64,000 nt of DNA from Bradyrhizobium sp. NDS-1 (lineage in GTDB: Bacteria > Pseudomonadota > Alphaproteobacteria > Rhizobiales > Xanthobacteraceae): the NCBI RefSeq assembly GCF_032918005.1, contig NZ_CP136628.1, positions 6,185,501-6,249,500 of the forward strand, given 5' to 3'. A model generated the notes under the pieces. That model was not told the origin of the DNA, ran no database searches, and saw only the letters and a list, made by a program, of their open reading frames with translations. Position 1 is the first letter of the stretch. Each line of letters starts with the position of its first letter. Below are positions 1-11,400 of this stretch, one piece after another. A program made the translations under genes and the position numbers.

Positions 1-419
1 AATTGCTGGCGGCCATGGGAACACTCATTGAGTACCTCAAGGCGCCTCCCCCGGTGGATGCCGCCCCCACAGACTTGAATCTGTTTGGCCTGCCCAACTA
101 CAGCGCACCGAATTTCCGTTGGACGCTTCCCCAGACTGGATCCGAACCCCTTCATGTCCCGGTCCAGCCCCCTGCCGCAGCCCCTGTCCGCCTGTCGGCG
201 GCAGCGCCGGCTACCGCGTCCCAAGCTTTCAGTGAACGCTGGTCGGGCGACACCACCAAGACGGCATCCGCGGCCAAGATTGTCGGCGCATCAGAGTGGC
301 TGGCGCAACGAGAGCCCAAGGGTAGTCCGGTTGTGCTGGAAGGCGACCAGCGGACTGCATATGCGAAAGAGACGAAGCCACACTGGCTCCTGACGGCGTT
401 TTCGCCTCAACCGAAATAG
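1..419 (+). CDS. C-terminal part of an unknown protein (cut by window start)
   Basis: The reading frame is open from the first bases and ends at TAG 417-419. About 138 residues are visible. They are rich in Pro and Ala, with no signal peptide, membrane segment or motif I recognise. The first visible start-like codon is TTG at base 3, so the true start is probably upstream. A strong intrinsic terminator follows 22 bp after the stop, supporting a real transcription unit that ends here. I do not recognise the family, and a role linked to the secretion genes that follow would be a guess. Confidence 0.5.
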   Translation, partial: LLAAMGTLIEYLKAPPPVDAAPTDLNLFGLPNYSAPNFRWTLPQTGSEPLHVPVQPPAAAPVRLSAAAPATASQAFSERWSGDTTKTASAAKIVGASEWLAQREPKGSPVVLEGDQRTAYAKETKPHWLLTAFSPQPK

Positions 420-441
420 CACATAGAGCCATCAAGTCGCG

Positions 442-465
442 AAAGCCGCCCTTCCGGGCGGCTTT
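442..465 (+). terminator. Intrinsic terminator
   Basis: An 8-bp GC-rich stem (AAGCCGCC / GGCGGCTT) with a short loop is followed by a T-rich stretch. It lies just downstream of the stop at 419 and separates that gene from the type I secretion genes. Confidence 0.85.
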
Positions 466-642
466 TCATTTGGAAACAGGTCCAGCTGGCCACCGTTATC
501 TCACGGGTATCATTCGAAGCGGGACAGGTATTAATCGTTAATCATCTAAGTCAAAATGCTGGAATGTATTAGCCGGTGAACTGTCGTATCATGACTGCGT
601 TTTTCTGGGCCGGTTTCGCCAATTTGATTAAGGTATAACAGC

Positions 643-2919
643 TTGTTTTACCAGACAAAGCATCCGGTTGATCATCGCGCGCGCCTTGTTGATACGCCCG
701 AAGAACCAACCTCGTCAGCTCAAACCGCCGCCCGCGAGCGGGACGTCGACCCCCTAACGGACTCGCTTGTCTTCCTGGCGGCGCACCATGGCCGGGCGGT
801 CACGCGCGATGCGTTGCTCGGCGGACTGCCGATCACGGACGGTCGCCTGACGGTCTCCCTTTTCGAACGCGCTGCGCGTCGCGCCAGCCTGGAAACTGAG
901 GCCGTTCAACGAGACGTAGCGGACATTCCGCCTCTCGTTCTTCCAGCCGTCCTCATCATGAAGAACGGGACAGCGCTGATACTGCTGGGCGTCGATGAAG
1001 CCAAGCGGAGCATCAGGGTGCTAGATCCATCGGATCGGCCCTATGCACCAAAAATCATTTCTTTGGATGACATCGGGGACGGATATACCGGCTACGCCTT
1101 TCTTGTTCGGGCCTCCGCGGAATCAGACCCCCGGGCCCTTGCCGCCGGTGATCTGCCCCGACATCACTGGTTCTGGTCGGTCGTGAGGGCTCACTGGCGA
1201 AACTACGGCCACATCGCTCTATCGGCCCTGCTCATCAATATCTTGGCGCTTGCCATGCCACTCTTCACGATGAGCGTCTATGACAGGGTCATTCCCAATG
1301 GAGCAATCCCTTCACTCATTGCTCTTTCCATCGGAATGGGCCTGGCAATCCTATTCGATCTGATCCTGCGTATGGTCAGGAGCAAGATGATCGATGTGAC
1401 CGGCAAGACCATCGACGTTGTCCTTGCGGCCAACATCTTCGAACATGTCATGGCCGTGAAGATGGCGCAGAGGCCCGCATCGGTCGGTATCATTGCCAAT
1501 CAGCTCCGTGACTTCGACTCTGTTCGCGAATTCTTCACGTCGGGAAGCGTGGTCTCAGCCACCGACTTACTCTTTGCGGTGCTCTTCATCGGCGTACTGT
1601 TCGTGGTCGCCGGTCCGCTGGCCTGGGTGCCGCTGCTCATGCTGCCTGTGATGATCGGGATCGGCATCGGACTGCAACGACCGCTCAATCGGGCGATGAA
1701 GCGGCTGCAAGCGGAGTCAGCGGCCCGGCACGGTGTGCTCGTCGAGTCTCTCACGGGACTGGAAACCGTCCGGGCGACAGGCGGCGAGGCGCGAATGCAA
1801 ACCGCGTGGGAACGTTCGGTGGCCGCGACGGCCCGTTCTGGCGAAGCTGTTCACTTCTGGTCGTCGCTGGCGCTTACCGCAGCAAATTCGGCACAAATGC
1901 TGACCAGTCTGCTGCTGATTGTGATCGGTGTCTTCCTGATCATGAACGGCAGCCTGACGGTCGGCGCATTGGTCGCGGCAAATATGCTTGCTGGTCGAGT
2001 GCTTTCGCCAATCGCGGGCGTCGCGTCGGTGATCATGCGCGGCACACAAACCTTCACGGCGCTAAAGTCGATCGATCGGATCATGACGCTCGAACGAGAG
2101 CGCTCTCCGGAACGGACCTATGTCGCGCGGAAGATAGAAAACGGGACCGTCAGCTTCGAGAATATCTCGTTCACCTATCCCAATGCTCCCGGCAAGGCGC
2201 TCGACCGAGTCACGTTCAAGATCGGACGCGGCGAACGAGTTGGGATCATCGGCCGGGTTGGCTCAGGCAAGACCACTGTAGGGCGCCTGTTGCTCAACTT
2301 CTATGAGGCCCAAGAAGGCCGCATTCTCGTCGACGATGTCGATTCGCGCCAATACGACCCTGCCGATTTGCGTTCCGGAATCGGTTTTTCCATGCAAGAC
2401 ACCGACCTCTTCTTTGGCAAGTTGCGCGACAACATCACGCTGGGCTATCCGGCCGCGACAGATGAGGAAGTGCTGGCGGCAGCACGCCTCGCCGGGGTGG
2501 AGAGCTTCATCGCGGGACACCCGATGGGCTACGACATGCCGATCTCCGAAGGCGGCCGAAGCCTGTCGGGCGGCCAAAAACAAGCCATCGGACTGGCCCG
2601 CGTCCTGATCCGCAAACCCAGGATCTTGTTTCTGGACGAACCCACCGCGCATTTCGACGTGCGGAGCGAAAGCGAATTTCTCGATCGGCTGAGAGCGCTC
2701 GACGACGGGATGACCATCATCATTTCGACACACCGTCTGTCGCTGCTCGGAATGGTCGATCGCCTGTTGTTGTTCGACAATGGTCGTCTGGTCGCAGATG
2801 GACCGCGCGACAAGGTCCTGAGCCTGCTGCAGGGCAAGCCGCCCGCCCCCCAGCCTGCGGCCGCGGCGCCCAAGCCCGCGCAAACCACCCCAGTTGTGCA
2901 GAGATCCAATGTCATCTGA
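643..2919 (+). CDS. Type I secretion system permease/ATPase (LapB-like)
   Basis: This is the inner-membrane ABC exporter that should drive secretion of the large adhesin encoded at 5474-14308. Residues about 35-150 form a C39-peptidase-like domain without the catalytic Cys, as in transporters of RTX adhesins that do not cut a leader peptide. A multi-span membrane domain starts near residue 190. The nucleotide-binding domain has Walker A GRVGSGKT at 537-544, signature LSGGQ at 641-645, Walker B ILFLDEP at 661-667 and the switch His at 697. The start is TTG, chosen because AAGG lies about 9 nt upstream and the next in-frame ATG falls inside the C39-like domain. The 3' end overlaps the HlyD gene by 11 bp, so the two form an operon. 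Confidence 0.93.
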   Translation: MFYQTKHPVDHRARLVDTPEEPTSSAQTAARERDVDPLTDSLVFLAAHHGRAVTRDALLGGLPITDGRLTVSLFERAARRASLETEAVQRDVADIPPLVLPAVLIMKNGTALILLGVDEAKRSIRVLDPSDRPYAPKIISLDDIGDGYTGYAFLVRASAESDPRALAAGDLPRHHWFWSVVRAHWRNYGHIALSALLINILALAMPLFTMSVYDRVIPNGAIPSLIALSIGMGLAILFDLILRMVRSKMIDVTGKTIDVVLAANIFEHVMAVKMAQRPASVGIIANQLRDFDSVREFFTSGSVVSATDLLFAVLFIGVLFVVAGPLAWVPLLMLPVMIGIGIGLQRPLNRAMKRLQAESAARHGVLVESLTGLETVRATGGEARMQTAWERSVAATARSGEAVHFWSSLALTAANSAQMLTSLLLIVIGVFLIMNGSLTVGALVAANMLAGRVLSPIAGVASVIMRGTQTFTALKSIDRIMTLERERSPERTYVARKIENGTVSFENISFTYPNAPGKALDRVTFKIGRGERVGIIGRVGSGKTTVGRLLLNFYEAQEGRILVDDVDSRQYDPADLRSGIGFSMQDTDLFFGKLRDNITLGYPAATDEEVLAAARLAGVESFIAGHPMGYDMPISEGGRSLSGGQKQAIGLARVLIRKPRILFLDEPTAHFDVRSESEFLDRLRALDDGMTIIISTHRLSLLGMVDRLLLFDNGRLVADGPRDKVLSLLQGKPPAPQPAAAAPKPAQTTPVVQRSNVI

Positions 2920-4156
2920 TTTTGCCTACGCCAACGACATTCGCGCGGCCGTCCGGTTGAGAACGCCCAAGACGTCGCGAATGCTGTTGTGGGCGTTTCT
3001 CGCTCTATTTGCCACGTTCATTGTCTGGGCGCATTTCGCCGTGCTGGAAGAGGTCAAGCGGGGGAACGGCAAGGTCGTCCCGTCACGACAGATTCAGGTG
3101 GTACAGTCGCTCGAGGGCGGAATTGTTGGCGACCTGCTGGTCCAGGAGGGCGCAGTGGTGCAGCAGGGTCAATCCCTGATGCGAATTGACGATACCAAGT
3201 TTGCATCGGAGTTCGGGGAGATAAGAGAGCGTCGGGCCGCCGTGGCCGCCCGCGTGGCGCGTCTGAGCGCCGAGGCCAACGGACGCACGGAGCTCGTTTT
3301 TCCCGATCAGACCGAGGAGCTCGCACCGGCGTCGGCCGCCACCGAGAGGAGTGTGTTCAAGACACGCGCACAAAAAGTCGCCCAGGACGTTGACGTTCTC
3401 AACCAGCAAATTGGCCGGTTGACCCAAACAACGGCGCTGCTCGAGCGCGAGTTGACCCTGACGCGCAGGCTGTATGAACAAAGAGTTGTTCCTGAAATCG
3501 AAATGCTTCGACTGGAGCGTCAATCAGCCGAAGCCAAGGGCCAGATGGCCGAAGCAAGATCGAAGATCGCGAACATCGGATCGACCTTCCGCGCTCAGGC
3601 GGACGAGGACCTCGCCAAGTCGCGAACCGACCTCGCCGTCCTTGACGAAAACATCAAGTCTGCTCAGGACAGAGTACGCAGAACCGATCTGCGCTCCCCG
3701 GTCCGCGGCATCGTCAACAAGCTGAACGTGACGACGATCGGCGCTGTGGTTCAGCCCGGGGCCAACTTGATGGACATCGTTCCTCTCGACGACACCCTCC
3801 TGGTGGAAAGCAAGGTAAGACCGCAGGACATCGCGTTCATCCGGCCGGGCCAGGATGCGGTCGTCAAGATCTCCGCTTACGACTCGTCCGTCTACGGCCA
3901 TCTGAATGGCAAGGTGGAACGGATCAGCGCGGACACCATCCTCGACGACAAGGGCGAGGCGGCTCAGCGGCCGGAGACGTATTATCGCGTCATGGTACGC
4001 ACGAACACCAATCACCTCGGCACAGAGCAAAGTCCGCTTCCGATCATTCCCGGCATGGTCACGACGGTCGAAATTCTGACGGGCAAGAAGAGCGTGCTGG
4101 ATTACATCCTGAAGCCGGTCCGCATCCTGCGGGACGAGGCCCTGCGCGAGCACTAA
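2909..4156 (+). CDS. Type I secretion membrane fusion protein, HlyD family
   Basis: This is the periplasmic adaptor that links the ABC exporter to an outer-membrane channel. It has a short cytoplasmic N-terminus, one membrane segment at about residues 25-45, a biotinyl-lipoyl-like beta segment, a long coiled-coil region (about 85-255, rich in Glu, Arg, Gln and Ala) and a C-terminal beta-barrel ending near a conserved Pro-Gly-Met region. I chose ATG 2909, which overlaps the ATPase stop by 11 bp and has a purine-rich stretch upstream; a TTG five codons earlier is also possible. Its length of 415 residues is normal for the family. No TolC-like gene follows, so the channel must be encoded elsewhere. 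Confidence 0.92.
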   Translation: MSSDFAYANDIRAAVRLRTPKTSRMLLWAFLALFATFIVWAHFAVLEEVKRGNGKVVPSRQIQVVQSLEGGIVGDLLVQEGAVVQQGQSLMRIDDTKFASEFGEIRERRAAVAARVARLSAEANGRTELVFPDQTEELAPASAATERSVFKTRAQKVAQDVDVLNQQIGRLTQTTALLERELTLTRRLYEQRVVPEIEMLRLERQSAEAKGQMAEARSKIANIGSTFRAQADEDLAKSRTDLAVLDENIKSAQDRVRRTDLRSPVRGIVNKLNVTTIGAVVQPGANLMDIVPLDDTLLVESKVRPQDIAFIRPGQDAVVKISAYDSSVYGHLNGKVERISADTILDDKGEAAQRPETYYRVMVRTNTNHLGTEQSPLPIIPGMVTTVEILTGKKSVLDYILKPVRILRDEALREH

Positions 4157-4383
4157 CTGGCGTGCTCGTGACCGGGTTGCTTAATCAATCATAAATTTTC
4201 AGTTCCAGGATTTAGCTTCTCCGGATAGGCGCTGTTTAGCGTGCCAGCTCATTCTCTAGGCCTCTTCCCCCAGCTTAACCCGCCTTAAGCGCCCGACCGC
4301 GCATGCTGCGTCCATAACAGGTCGGGATGAAAGACCAAGCGCGCAAAGACGCTGGCTGACGTCCCGGAATATGGGGACGGTCG

Positions 4384-5412
4384 ATGAAGTCGCGTTTTGG
4401 ACGGCAGCGCACGCTCGCGTTTGCGGCAGTCGTGCTGATTTCCCTCGATGGCATCGCGGACCAGACCGCGTTTGCTGCAGAGGTCGGGAATCGGCAGGAA
4501 TCCGCTGCCGAGGTCACTCTGCCCACCCCGGAGGCCATGCAGGCTCCGGCGACATTCTTCACCATCAACGCGGTCCTTGCGAAGCTCGATCGCGAGCGCG
4601 GCCGGGGACCGAAAGCACTTCGCCTGGCGACCTTGACGCCGCACGAGACGACGCTCACCGACGCAGCGACAGACGGCGGCCCTTCCTCCGACGGCCCGTC
4701 CGTTGGCAACGAGCCGTTTGGGCTTTCCGCATTCCGCGCACCGGAGAGCCTGCTGTGGCGCAAATGGCGCGGCGTGGAAACGGACCTTGCCCAGGAGAAG
4801 ATCGTGGTCGAGCGCTGCCGCTCCGACGCTGTCTCCTGCCCGGCTCATGCCGCCCAGTTTCTTCGGCTCATCGCCGCGACCAAAGCGAAATCCGGACGTG
4901 CGCAGCTCGAAGAGGTCAATCTCGGCGTCAACACCGCGATCCGCTATGTGAGCGATGTCATTCAATTCAGGGAGCTCGACCGCTGGAGCACGCCGCTGGC
5001 CACCTTTGCAAGCGCGAAGGGCGATTGCGAGGATTATGCGATCGCCAAATATGTCGCACTGCGCGAAGCCGGCTTCCGGGAAGCCGACATGCGTGTGCTC
5101 CTCGTCCGTGACCGCGCGGTCCGGCAGGACCATGCGGTCCTCGCAGCGCGTCTCGACGGCCGCTGGCTGATCCTCGACAATCGATGGTCAAGCCTCCGGG
5201 AAGACAATGGCGAGTTGAACTTCACGCCGCTGTTCGCCATCAATCACGACGGGGTGCAGCTGTTCGCGAAGCCTTATGCGAAGGCGCAGCCAAACGGCGC
5301 AGAAATGTCGGCCACGCCGGCCGCGACAGCGACGGGATCCCAATGGCTGGGCGCCGAGCCGGCGAATGCGGGTGGCGCGGGCGCGCTCGGGACCCTGCCA
5401 TTGTTGCTTTGA
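4384..5412 (+). CDS. lapG: LapG-like transglutaminase-like periplasmic cysteine protease (BTLCP family)
   Basis: The first 32 or so residues are a Sec signal peptide (cleavage near AFA-AE). The C-terminal half carries the bacterial transglutaminase-like cysteine peptidase fold with a complete triad: Cys215 in GDCEDYA, His250 in QDHAVLA and Asp265 in LDNRW. In Pseudomonas, LapG cuts LapA at a di-alanine site and releases the adhesin from the cell surface. The gene follows the secretion genes in the same direction after a 227-bp gap and ends 61 bp from the convergent adhesin gene, which carries a PAAG site. The start ATG has a GGGGACGG stretch just upstream. At 342 residues it is longer than typical LapG; the extra length is an N-terminal linker after the signal peptide. 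The symbol is assigned by homology of motif and context. Confidence 0.85.
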   Translation: MKSRFGRQRTLAFAAVVLISLDGIADQTAFAAEVGNRQESAAEVTLPTPEAMQAPATFFTINAVLAKLDRERGRGPKALRLATLTPHETTLTDAATDGGPSSDGPSVGNEPFGLSAFRAPESLLWRKWRGVETDLAQEKIVVERCRSDAVSCPAHAAQFLRLIAATKAKSGRAQLEEVNLGVNTAIRYVSDVIQFRELDRWSTPLATFASAKGDCEDYAIAKYVALREAGFREADMRVLLVRDRAVRQDHAVLAARLDGRWLILDNRWSSLREDNGELNFTPLFAINHDGVQLFAKPYAKAQPNGAEMSATPAATATGSQWLGAEPANAGGAGALGTLPLLL

Positions 5413-5421
5413 GATGAAACA

Positions 5422-5451
5422 AAACCGCCGGCGAGAATATCGCCGGCGGTT
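5422..5451. terminator. Bidirectional terminator between lapG-like and adhesin genes
   Basis: A 12-bp stem (AACCGCCGGCGA / TCGCCGGCGGTT) with a 6-base loop lies between two convergent stop codons. On the minus strand it is followed by TTTTGTTT, a good terminator tail for the adhesin mRNA. On the plus strand the tail is weaker. Confidence 0.8.
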
Positions 5452-5473
5452 CATCGTTCACGCAAACTGCGCG

Positions 5474-8400
5474 CTAGGCTATGTGGATCGCGGTCGGCGC
5501 GGGTACACCGGTGCTCATCTGCGCAAGATCAACAGCGGCCGCCGCCGTTCCATTGGCGGAATACCAGAGCTCGTTGTGTTGAGTATTGAACAGGAACTGG
5601 TTCGTGCTCCCATTCCATGACGTCGCCTGATTGGCGTCCGTCACCTGCGTGAACGTAGCAAGTTGCGCATTGCTGATGCTCAGGTTCAGATTGGCAACGT
5701 CAACGACGATGCTGTCACCGGCGTTGAAGTCGGTGATGATATCGTGGCCGTTAGCAGCGGCGGTGCTCTTCAGAATGAAGAGGTCGTTCCCTCCACTGCC
5801 AGTCAGAGTATCGTTTCCAGGACCGCCAATCAGAACATTATTGCCAGCCGTGCCGAATAGGTTGTCGGCGCCCGACGTCCCGGCGATAGCCTCAGTCGTC
5901 AGGAGATTCCCTGTATCTCCATCGAGATGAATGTTGAATGTTTGTACCTTGGTGTCGCCGTCGCCATCGGTAATCGTCAGCTGGATATTATTGAAATCGA
6001 GATCTGGCGGCGGAGTCGTGGATTGCGTCCCGACCTCAACCCCATTCAGGCGGAAACCGCCGCCATTGGTGGAACTAGAGAGAACGCTGACACCGTAAAT
6101 GGCATCGCCAAGGTGATAATCACCCGTCCCGGTACTGACAGACCAGTCGAGCTGGCTGATTTGAATCAGTTGGCCGGCTGTCGTATCGATTGTGACTTGA
6201 TCGTAGGTCGTCAGGTTGGCATCGAGGTAGACTTTGATGGTGATCGAAGCCTGCGTCATACCGCTTGTATAGCCGTCAGCTTTGAACCTGAAGTCGTCGA
6301 TGCTGTGCGGCGTCGCATTGTTGCTGTCATCGACAAACTTGAAAAGTATGGATTCGTCTTGGTCGATGGTTTGACCCTGATTTCCTTTCACCGCCCAGCC
6401 TTGATTACTCGGATTGACCAGATCATTGCCCGAATCATTCAAAGGCGCATCGCCGTCGTCGCCGTACACAAGGATGTTGAAATTGGTGGCGGCCCCCAAA
6501 TCCACGATCAGCGAATTTGACGGACCTCCGGCCTGTGCTTGGCTGGTGGCAACTGAGGTAAAGGTCGTCGTACCTGCCCGGTGTAATACCTCCAGGGAAT
6601 CGGTGCCGTCGGCATTCAGCGTCAGTTCGGCAACGACATTCGTTCCGTCATACAAGTTGAGCACGATTTGTGAAGCGGAATAGGAAGAAACCTGAACGTT
6701 TGCTCCCGTTGCCGTAACATTGCTGTACCCGTCGGCACCGTACAACCAGTCTGCGAACTGGCCGGTGTAGGTGGTTGTCGTTGTCGGATTGAAGGTCGAA
6801 AGGCTGACGATGCCGTCGTTGCCGTCATTGACAATAGTGAATGCCGGACCGTCGTCGTGGAACACGATCTGGCTGCCGACGTTCACCGCGCTCGACGGGG
6901 CGGTGTCGTTGTCGCCGTCCGTCACCGTCACGATCACCGACAGCGCGCCGTTGGTCAGGCTCGTCGTCTCGTCATAGCTCGCTCCCCCGGTCGGGTTGCG
7001 CAGCGACAGGTACTGCTCGACCGTGACCGCGCCCGTCGTGCCGTCCATCGAGATCGCGAACGCAACCGTGGTCGGCTGGCCAGCCACCACGCCAAGCACC
7101 AGCGTCGAGGAGATCTGCACCAGGTTGACCTGCGTGCCGTCCGTCAGCGTCACGCCCGATGCGCCGGCCACCGCCGAGAACGCATAGCCGATGCCGCCGC
7201 CGGCCGCCGCGCCGTCCGCCCCGAACGCCGGGGTGACCGTCACCAGCGCGCCACCGCTCGACGCCTGCGAGATGTAGCCCGTGCCGCCGACATTGAGGTC
7301 GTCGCCCGCCGTATAGCCGACCGGCAGCGCGATCGTCGCCGGCGTGCTCACCGGCGGCGAGCCCGCATTGGTGTTGCCTTCGTCCAGCACCACCTGCGCC
7401 TGCGCGTTCACAACCGCCGTCACCGCCGGACCGTCGTCGTGGAACACGATCTGGCTGCCGACGTTCACCGCGCTCGACGGGGCGGTGTCGTTGTCGCCGT
7501 CCGTCACCGTCACGATCACCGACAGCGCGCCGTTGGTCAGGCTCGTCGTCTCGTCATAGCTCGCTCCCCCGGTCGGGTTGCGCAGCGACAGGTACTGCTC
7601 GACCGTGACCGCGCCCGTCGTGCCGTCCATCGAGATCGCGAACGCAACCGTGGTCGGCTGGCCAGCCACCACGCCAAGCACCAGCGTCGAGGAGATCTGC
7701 ACCAGGTTGACCTGCGTGCCGTCCGTCAGCGTCACGCCCGATGCGCCGGCCACCGCCGAGAACGCATAGCCGATGCCGCCGCCGGCCGCCGCGCCGTCCG
7801 CCCCGAACGCCGGGGTGACCGTCACCAGCGCGCCACCGCTCGACGCCTGCGAGATGTAGCCCGTGCCGCCGACATTGAGGTCGTCGCCCGCCGTATAGCC
7901 GACCGGCAGCGCGATCGTCGCCGGCGTGCTCACCGGCGGCGAGCCCGCATTGGTGTTGCCTTCGTCCAGCACCACCTGCGCCTGCGCGTTCACAACCGCC
8001 GTCACCGCCGGACCGTCGTCGTGGAACACGATCTGGCTGCCGACGTTCACCGCGCTCGACGAGGCGGTGTCGTTGTCGCCGTCCGTCACCGTCACGATCA
8101 CCGACAGCGCGCCGTTGGTCAGGCTCGTCGTCTCGTCATAGCTCGCTCCCCCGGTCGGGTTGCGCAGCGACAGGTACTGCTCGACCGTGACCGCGCCCGT
8201 CGTGCCGTCCATCGAGATCGCGAACGCAACCGTGGTCGGCTGGCCAGCCACCACGCCAAGCACCAGCGTCGAGGAGATCTGCACCAGGTTGACCTGCGTG
8301 CCGTCCGTCAGCGTCACGCCCGATGCGCCGGCCACCGCCGAGAACGCATAGCCGATGCCGCCGCCGGCCGCCGCGCCGTCCGCCCCGAACGCCGGGGTGA

Positions 8401-11400
8401 CCGTCACCAGCGCGCCACCGCTCGATGCCTGCGAGATGTAGCCCGTGCCGCCGACATTGAGGTCGTCGCCCGCCGTATAGCCGACCGGCAGCGCGATCGT
8501 CGCCGGCGTGCTCACCGGCGGCGAGCCCGCATTGGTGTTGCCTTCGTCCAGCACCACCTGCGCCTGCGCGTTCACAACCGCCGTCACCGCCGGACCGTCG
8601 TCGTGGAACACGATCTGGCTGCCGACGTTCACCGCGCTCGACGGGGCGGTGTCGTTGTCGCCGTCCGTCACCGTCACGATCACCGACAGCGCGCCGTTGG
8701 TCAGGCTCGTCGTCTCGTCATAGCTCGCTCCCCCGGTCGGGTTGCGCAGCGACAGGTACTGCTCGACCGTGACCGCGCCCGTCGTGCCGTCCATCGAGAT
8801 CGCGAACGCAACCGTGGTCGGCTGGCCAGCCACCACGCCAAGCACCAGCGTCGAGGAGATCTGCACCAGGTTGACCTGCGTGCCGTCCGTCAGCGTCACG
8901 CCCGATGCGCCGGCCACCGCCGAGAACGCATAGCCGATGCCGCCGCCGGCCGCCGCGCCGTCCGCCCCGAACGCCGGGGTGACCGTCACCAGCGCGCCAC
9001 CGCTCGATGCCTGCGAGATGTAGCCCGTGCCGCCGACATTGAGGTCGTCGCCCGCCGTATAGCCGACCGGCAGCGCGATCGTCGCCGGCGTGCTCACCGG
9101 CGGCGAGCCCGCATTGGTGTTGCCTTCGTCCAGCACCACCTGCGCCTGCGCGTTCACAACCGCCGTCACCGCCGGACCGTCGTCGTGGAACACGATCTGG
9201 CTGCCGACGTTCACCGCGCTCGACGGGGCGGTGTCGTTGTCGCCGTCCGTCACCGTCACGATCACCGACAGCGCGCCGTTGGTCAGGCTCGTCGTCTCGT
9301 CATAGCTCGCTCCCCCGGTCGGGTTGCGCAGCGACAGGTACTGCTCGACCGTGACCGCGCCCGTCGTGCCGTCCATCGAGATCGCGAACGCAACCGTGGT
9401 CGGCTGGCCAGCCACCACGCCAAGCACCAGCGTCGAGGAGATCTGCACCAGGTTGACCTGCGTGCCGTCCGTCAGCGTCACGCCCGATGCGCCGGCCACC
9501 GCCGAGAACGCATAGCCGATGCCGCCGCCGGCCGCCGCGCCGTCCGCCCCGAACGCCGGGGTGACCGTCACCAGCGCGCCACCGCTCGATGCCTGCGAGA
9601 TGTAGCCCGTGCCGCCGACATTGAGGTCGTCGCCCGCCGTATAGCCGACCGGCAGCGCGATCGTCGCCGGCGTGCTCACCGGCGGCGAGCCCGCATTGGT
9701 GTTGCCTTCGTCCAGCACCACCTGCGCCTGCGCGTTCACAACCGCCGTCACCGCCGGACCGTCGTCGTGGAACACGATCTGGCTGCCGACGTTCACCGCG
9801 CTCGACGAGGCGGTGTCGTTGTCGCCGTCCGTCACCGTCACGATCACCGACAGCGCGCCGTTGGTCAGGCTCGTCGTCTCGTCATAGCTCGCTCCCCCGG
9901 TCGGGTTGCGCAGCGACAGGTACTGCTCGACCGTGACCGCGCCCGTCGTGCCGTCCATCGAGATCGCGAACGCAACCGTGGTCGGCTGGCCAGCCACCAC
10001 GCCAAGCACCAGCGTCGAGGAGATCTGCACCAGGTTGACCTGCGTGCCGTCCGTCAGCGTCACGCCCGATGCGCCGGCCACCGCCGAGAACGCATAGCCG
10101 ATGCCGCCGCCGGCCGCCGCGCCGTCCGCCCCGAACGCCGGGGTGACCGTCACCAGCGCGCCACCGCTCGACGCCTGCGAGATGTAGCCCGTGCCGCCGA
10201 CATTGAGGTCGTCGCCCGCCGTATAGCCGACCGGCAGCGCGATCGTCGCCGGCGTGCTCACCGGCGGCGAGCCCGCATTGGTGTTGCCTTCGTCCAGCAC
10301 CACCTGCGCCTGCGCGTTCACAACCGCCGTCACCGCCGGACCGTCGTCGTGGAACACGATCTGGCTGCCGACGTTCACCGCGCTCGACGAGGCGGTGTCG
10401 TTGTCGCCGTCCGTCACCGTCACGATCACCGACAGCGCGCCGTTGGTCAGGCTCGTCGTCTCGTCATAGCTCGCTCCCCCGGTCGGGTTGCGCAGCGACA
10501 GGTACTGCTCGACCGTGACCGCGCCCGTCGTGCCGTCCATCGAGATCGCGAACGCAACCGTGGTCGGCTGGCCAGCCACCACGCCAAGCACCAGCGTCGA
10601 GGAGATCTGCACCAGGTTGACCTGCGTGCCGTCCGTCAGCGTCACGCCCGATGCGCCGGCCACCGCCGAGAACGCATAGCCGATGCCGCCGCCGGCCGCC
10701 GCGCCGTCCGCCCCGAACGCCGGGGTGACCGTCACCAGCGCGCCACCGCTCGATGCCTGCGAGATGTAGCCCGTGCCGCCGACATTGAGGTCGTCGCCCG
10801 CCGTATAGCCGACCGGCAGCGCGATCGTCGCCGGCGTGCTCACCGGCGGCGAGCCCGCATTGGTGTTGCCTTCGTCCAGCACCACTTGCGCCTGCGCGTT
10901 CACAACCGCCGTCACCGCCGGACCGTCGTCGTGGAACACGATCTGGCTGCCGACGTTCACCGCGCTCGACGGGGCGGTGTCGTTGTCGCCGTCCGTCACC
11001 GTCACGATCACCGACAGCGCGCCGTTGGTCAGGCTCGTCGTCTCGTCATAGCTCGCTCCCCCGGTCGGGTTGCGCAGCGACAGGTACTGCTCGACCGTGA
11101 CCGCGCCCGTCGTGCCGTCCATCGAGATCGCGAACGCAACCGTGGTCGGCTGGCCAGCCACCACGCCAAGCACCAGCGTCGAGGAGATCTGCACCAGGTT
11201 GACCTGCGTGCCGTCCGTCAGCGTCACGCCCGATGCGCCGGCCACCGCCGAGAACGCATAGCCGATGCCGCCGCCGGCCGCCGCGCCGTCCGCCCCGAAC
11301 GCCGGGGTGACCGTCACCAGCGCGCCACCGCTCGACGCCTGCGAGATGTAGCCCGTGCCGCCGACATTGAGGTCGTCGCCCGCCGTATAGCCGACCGGCA

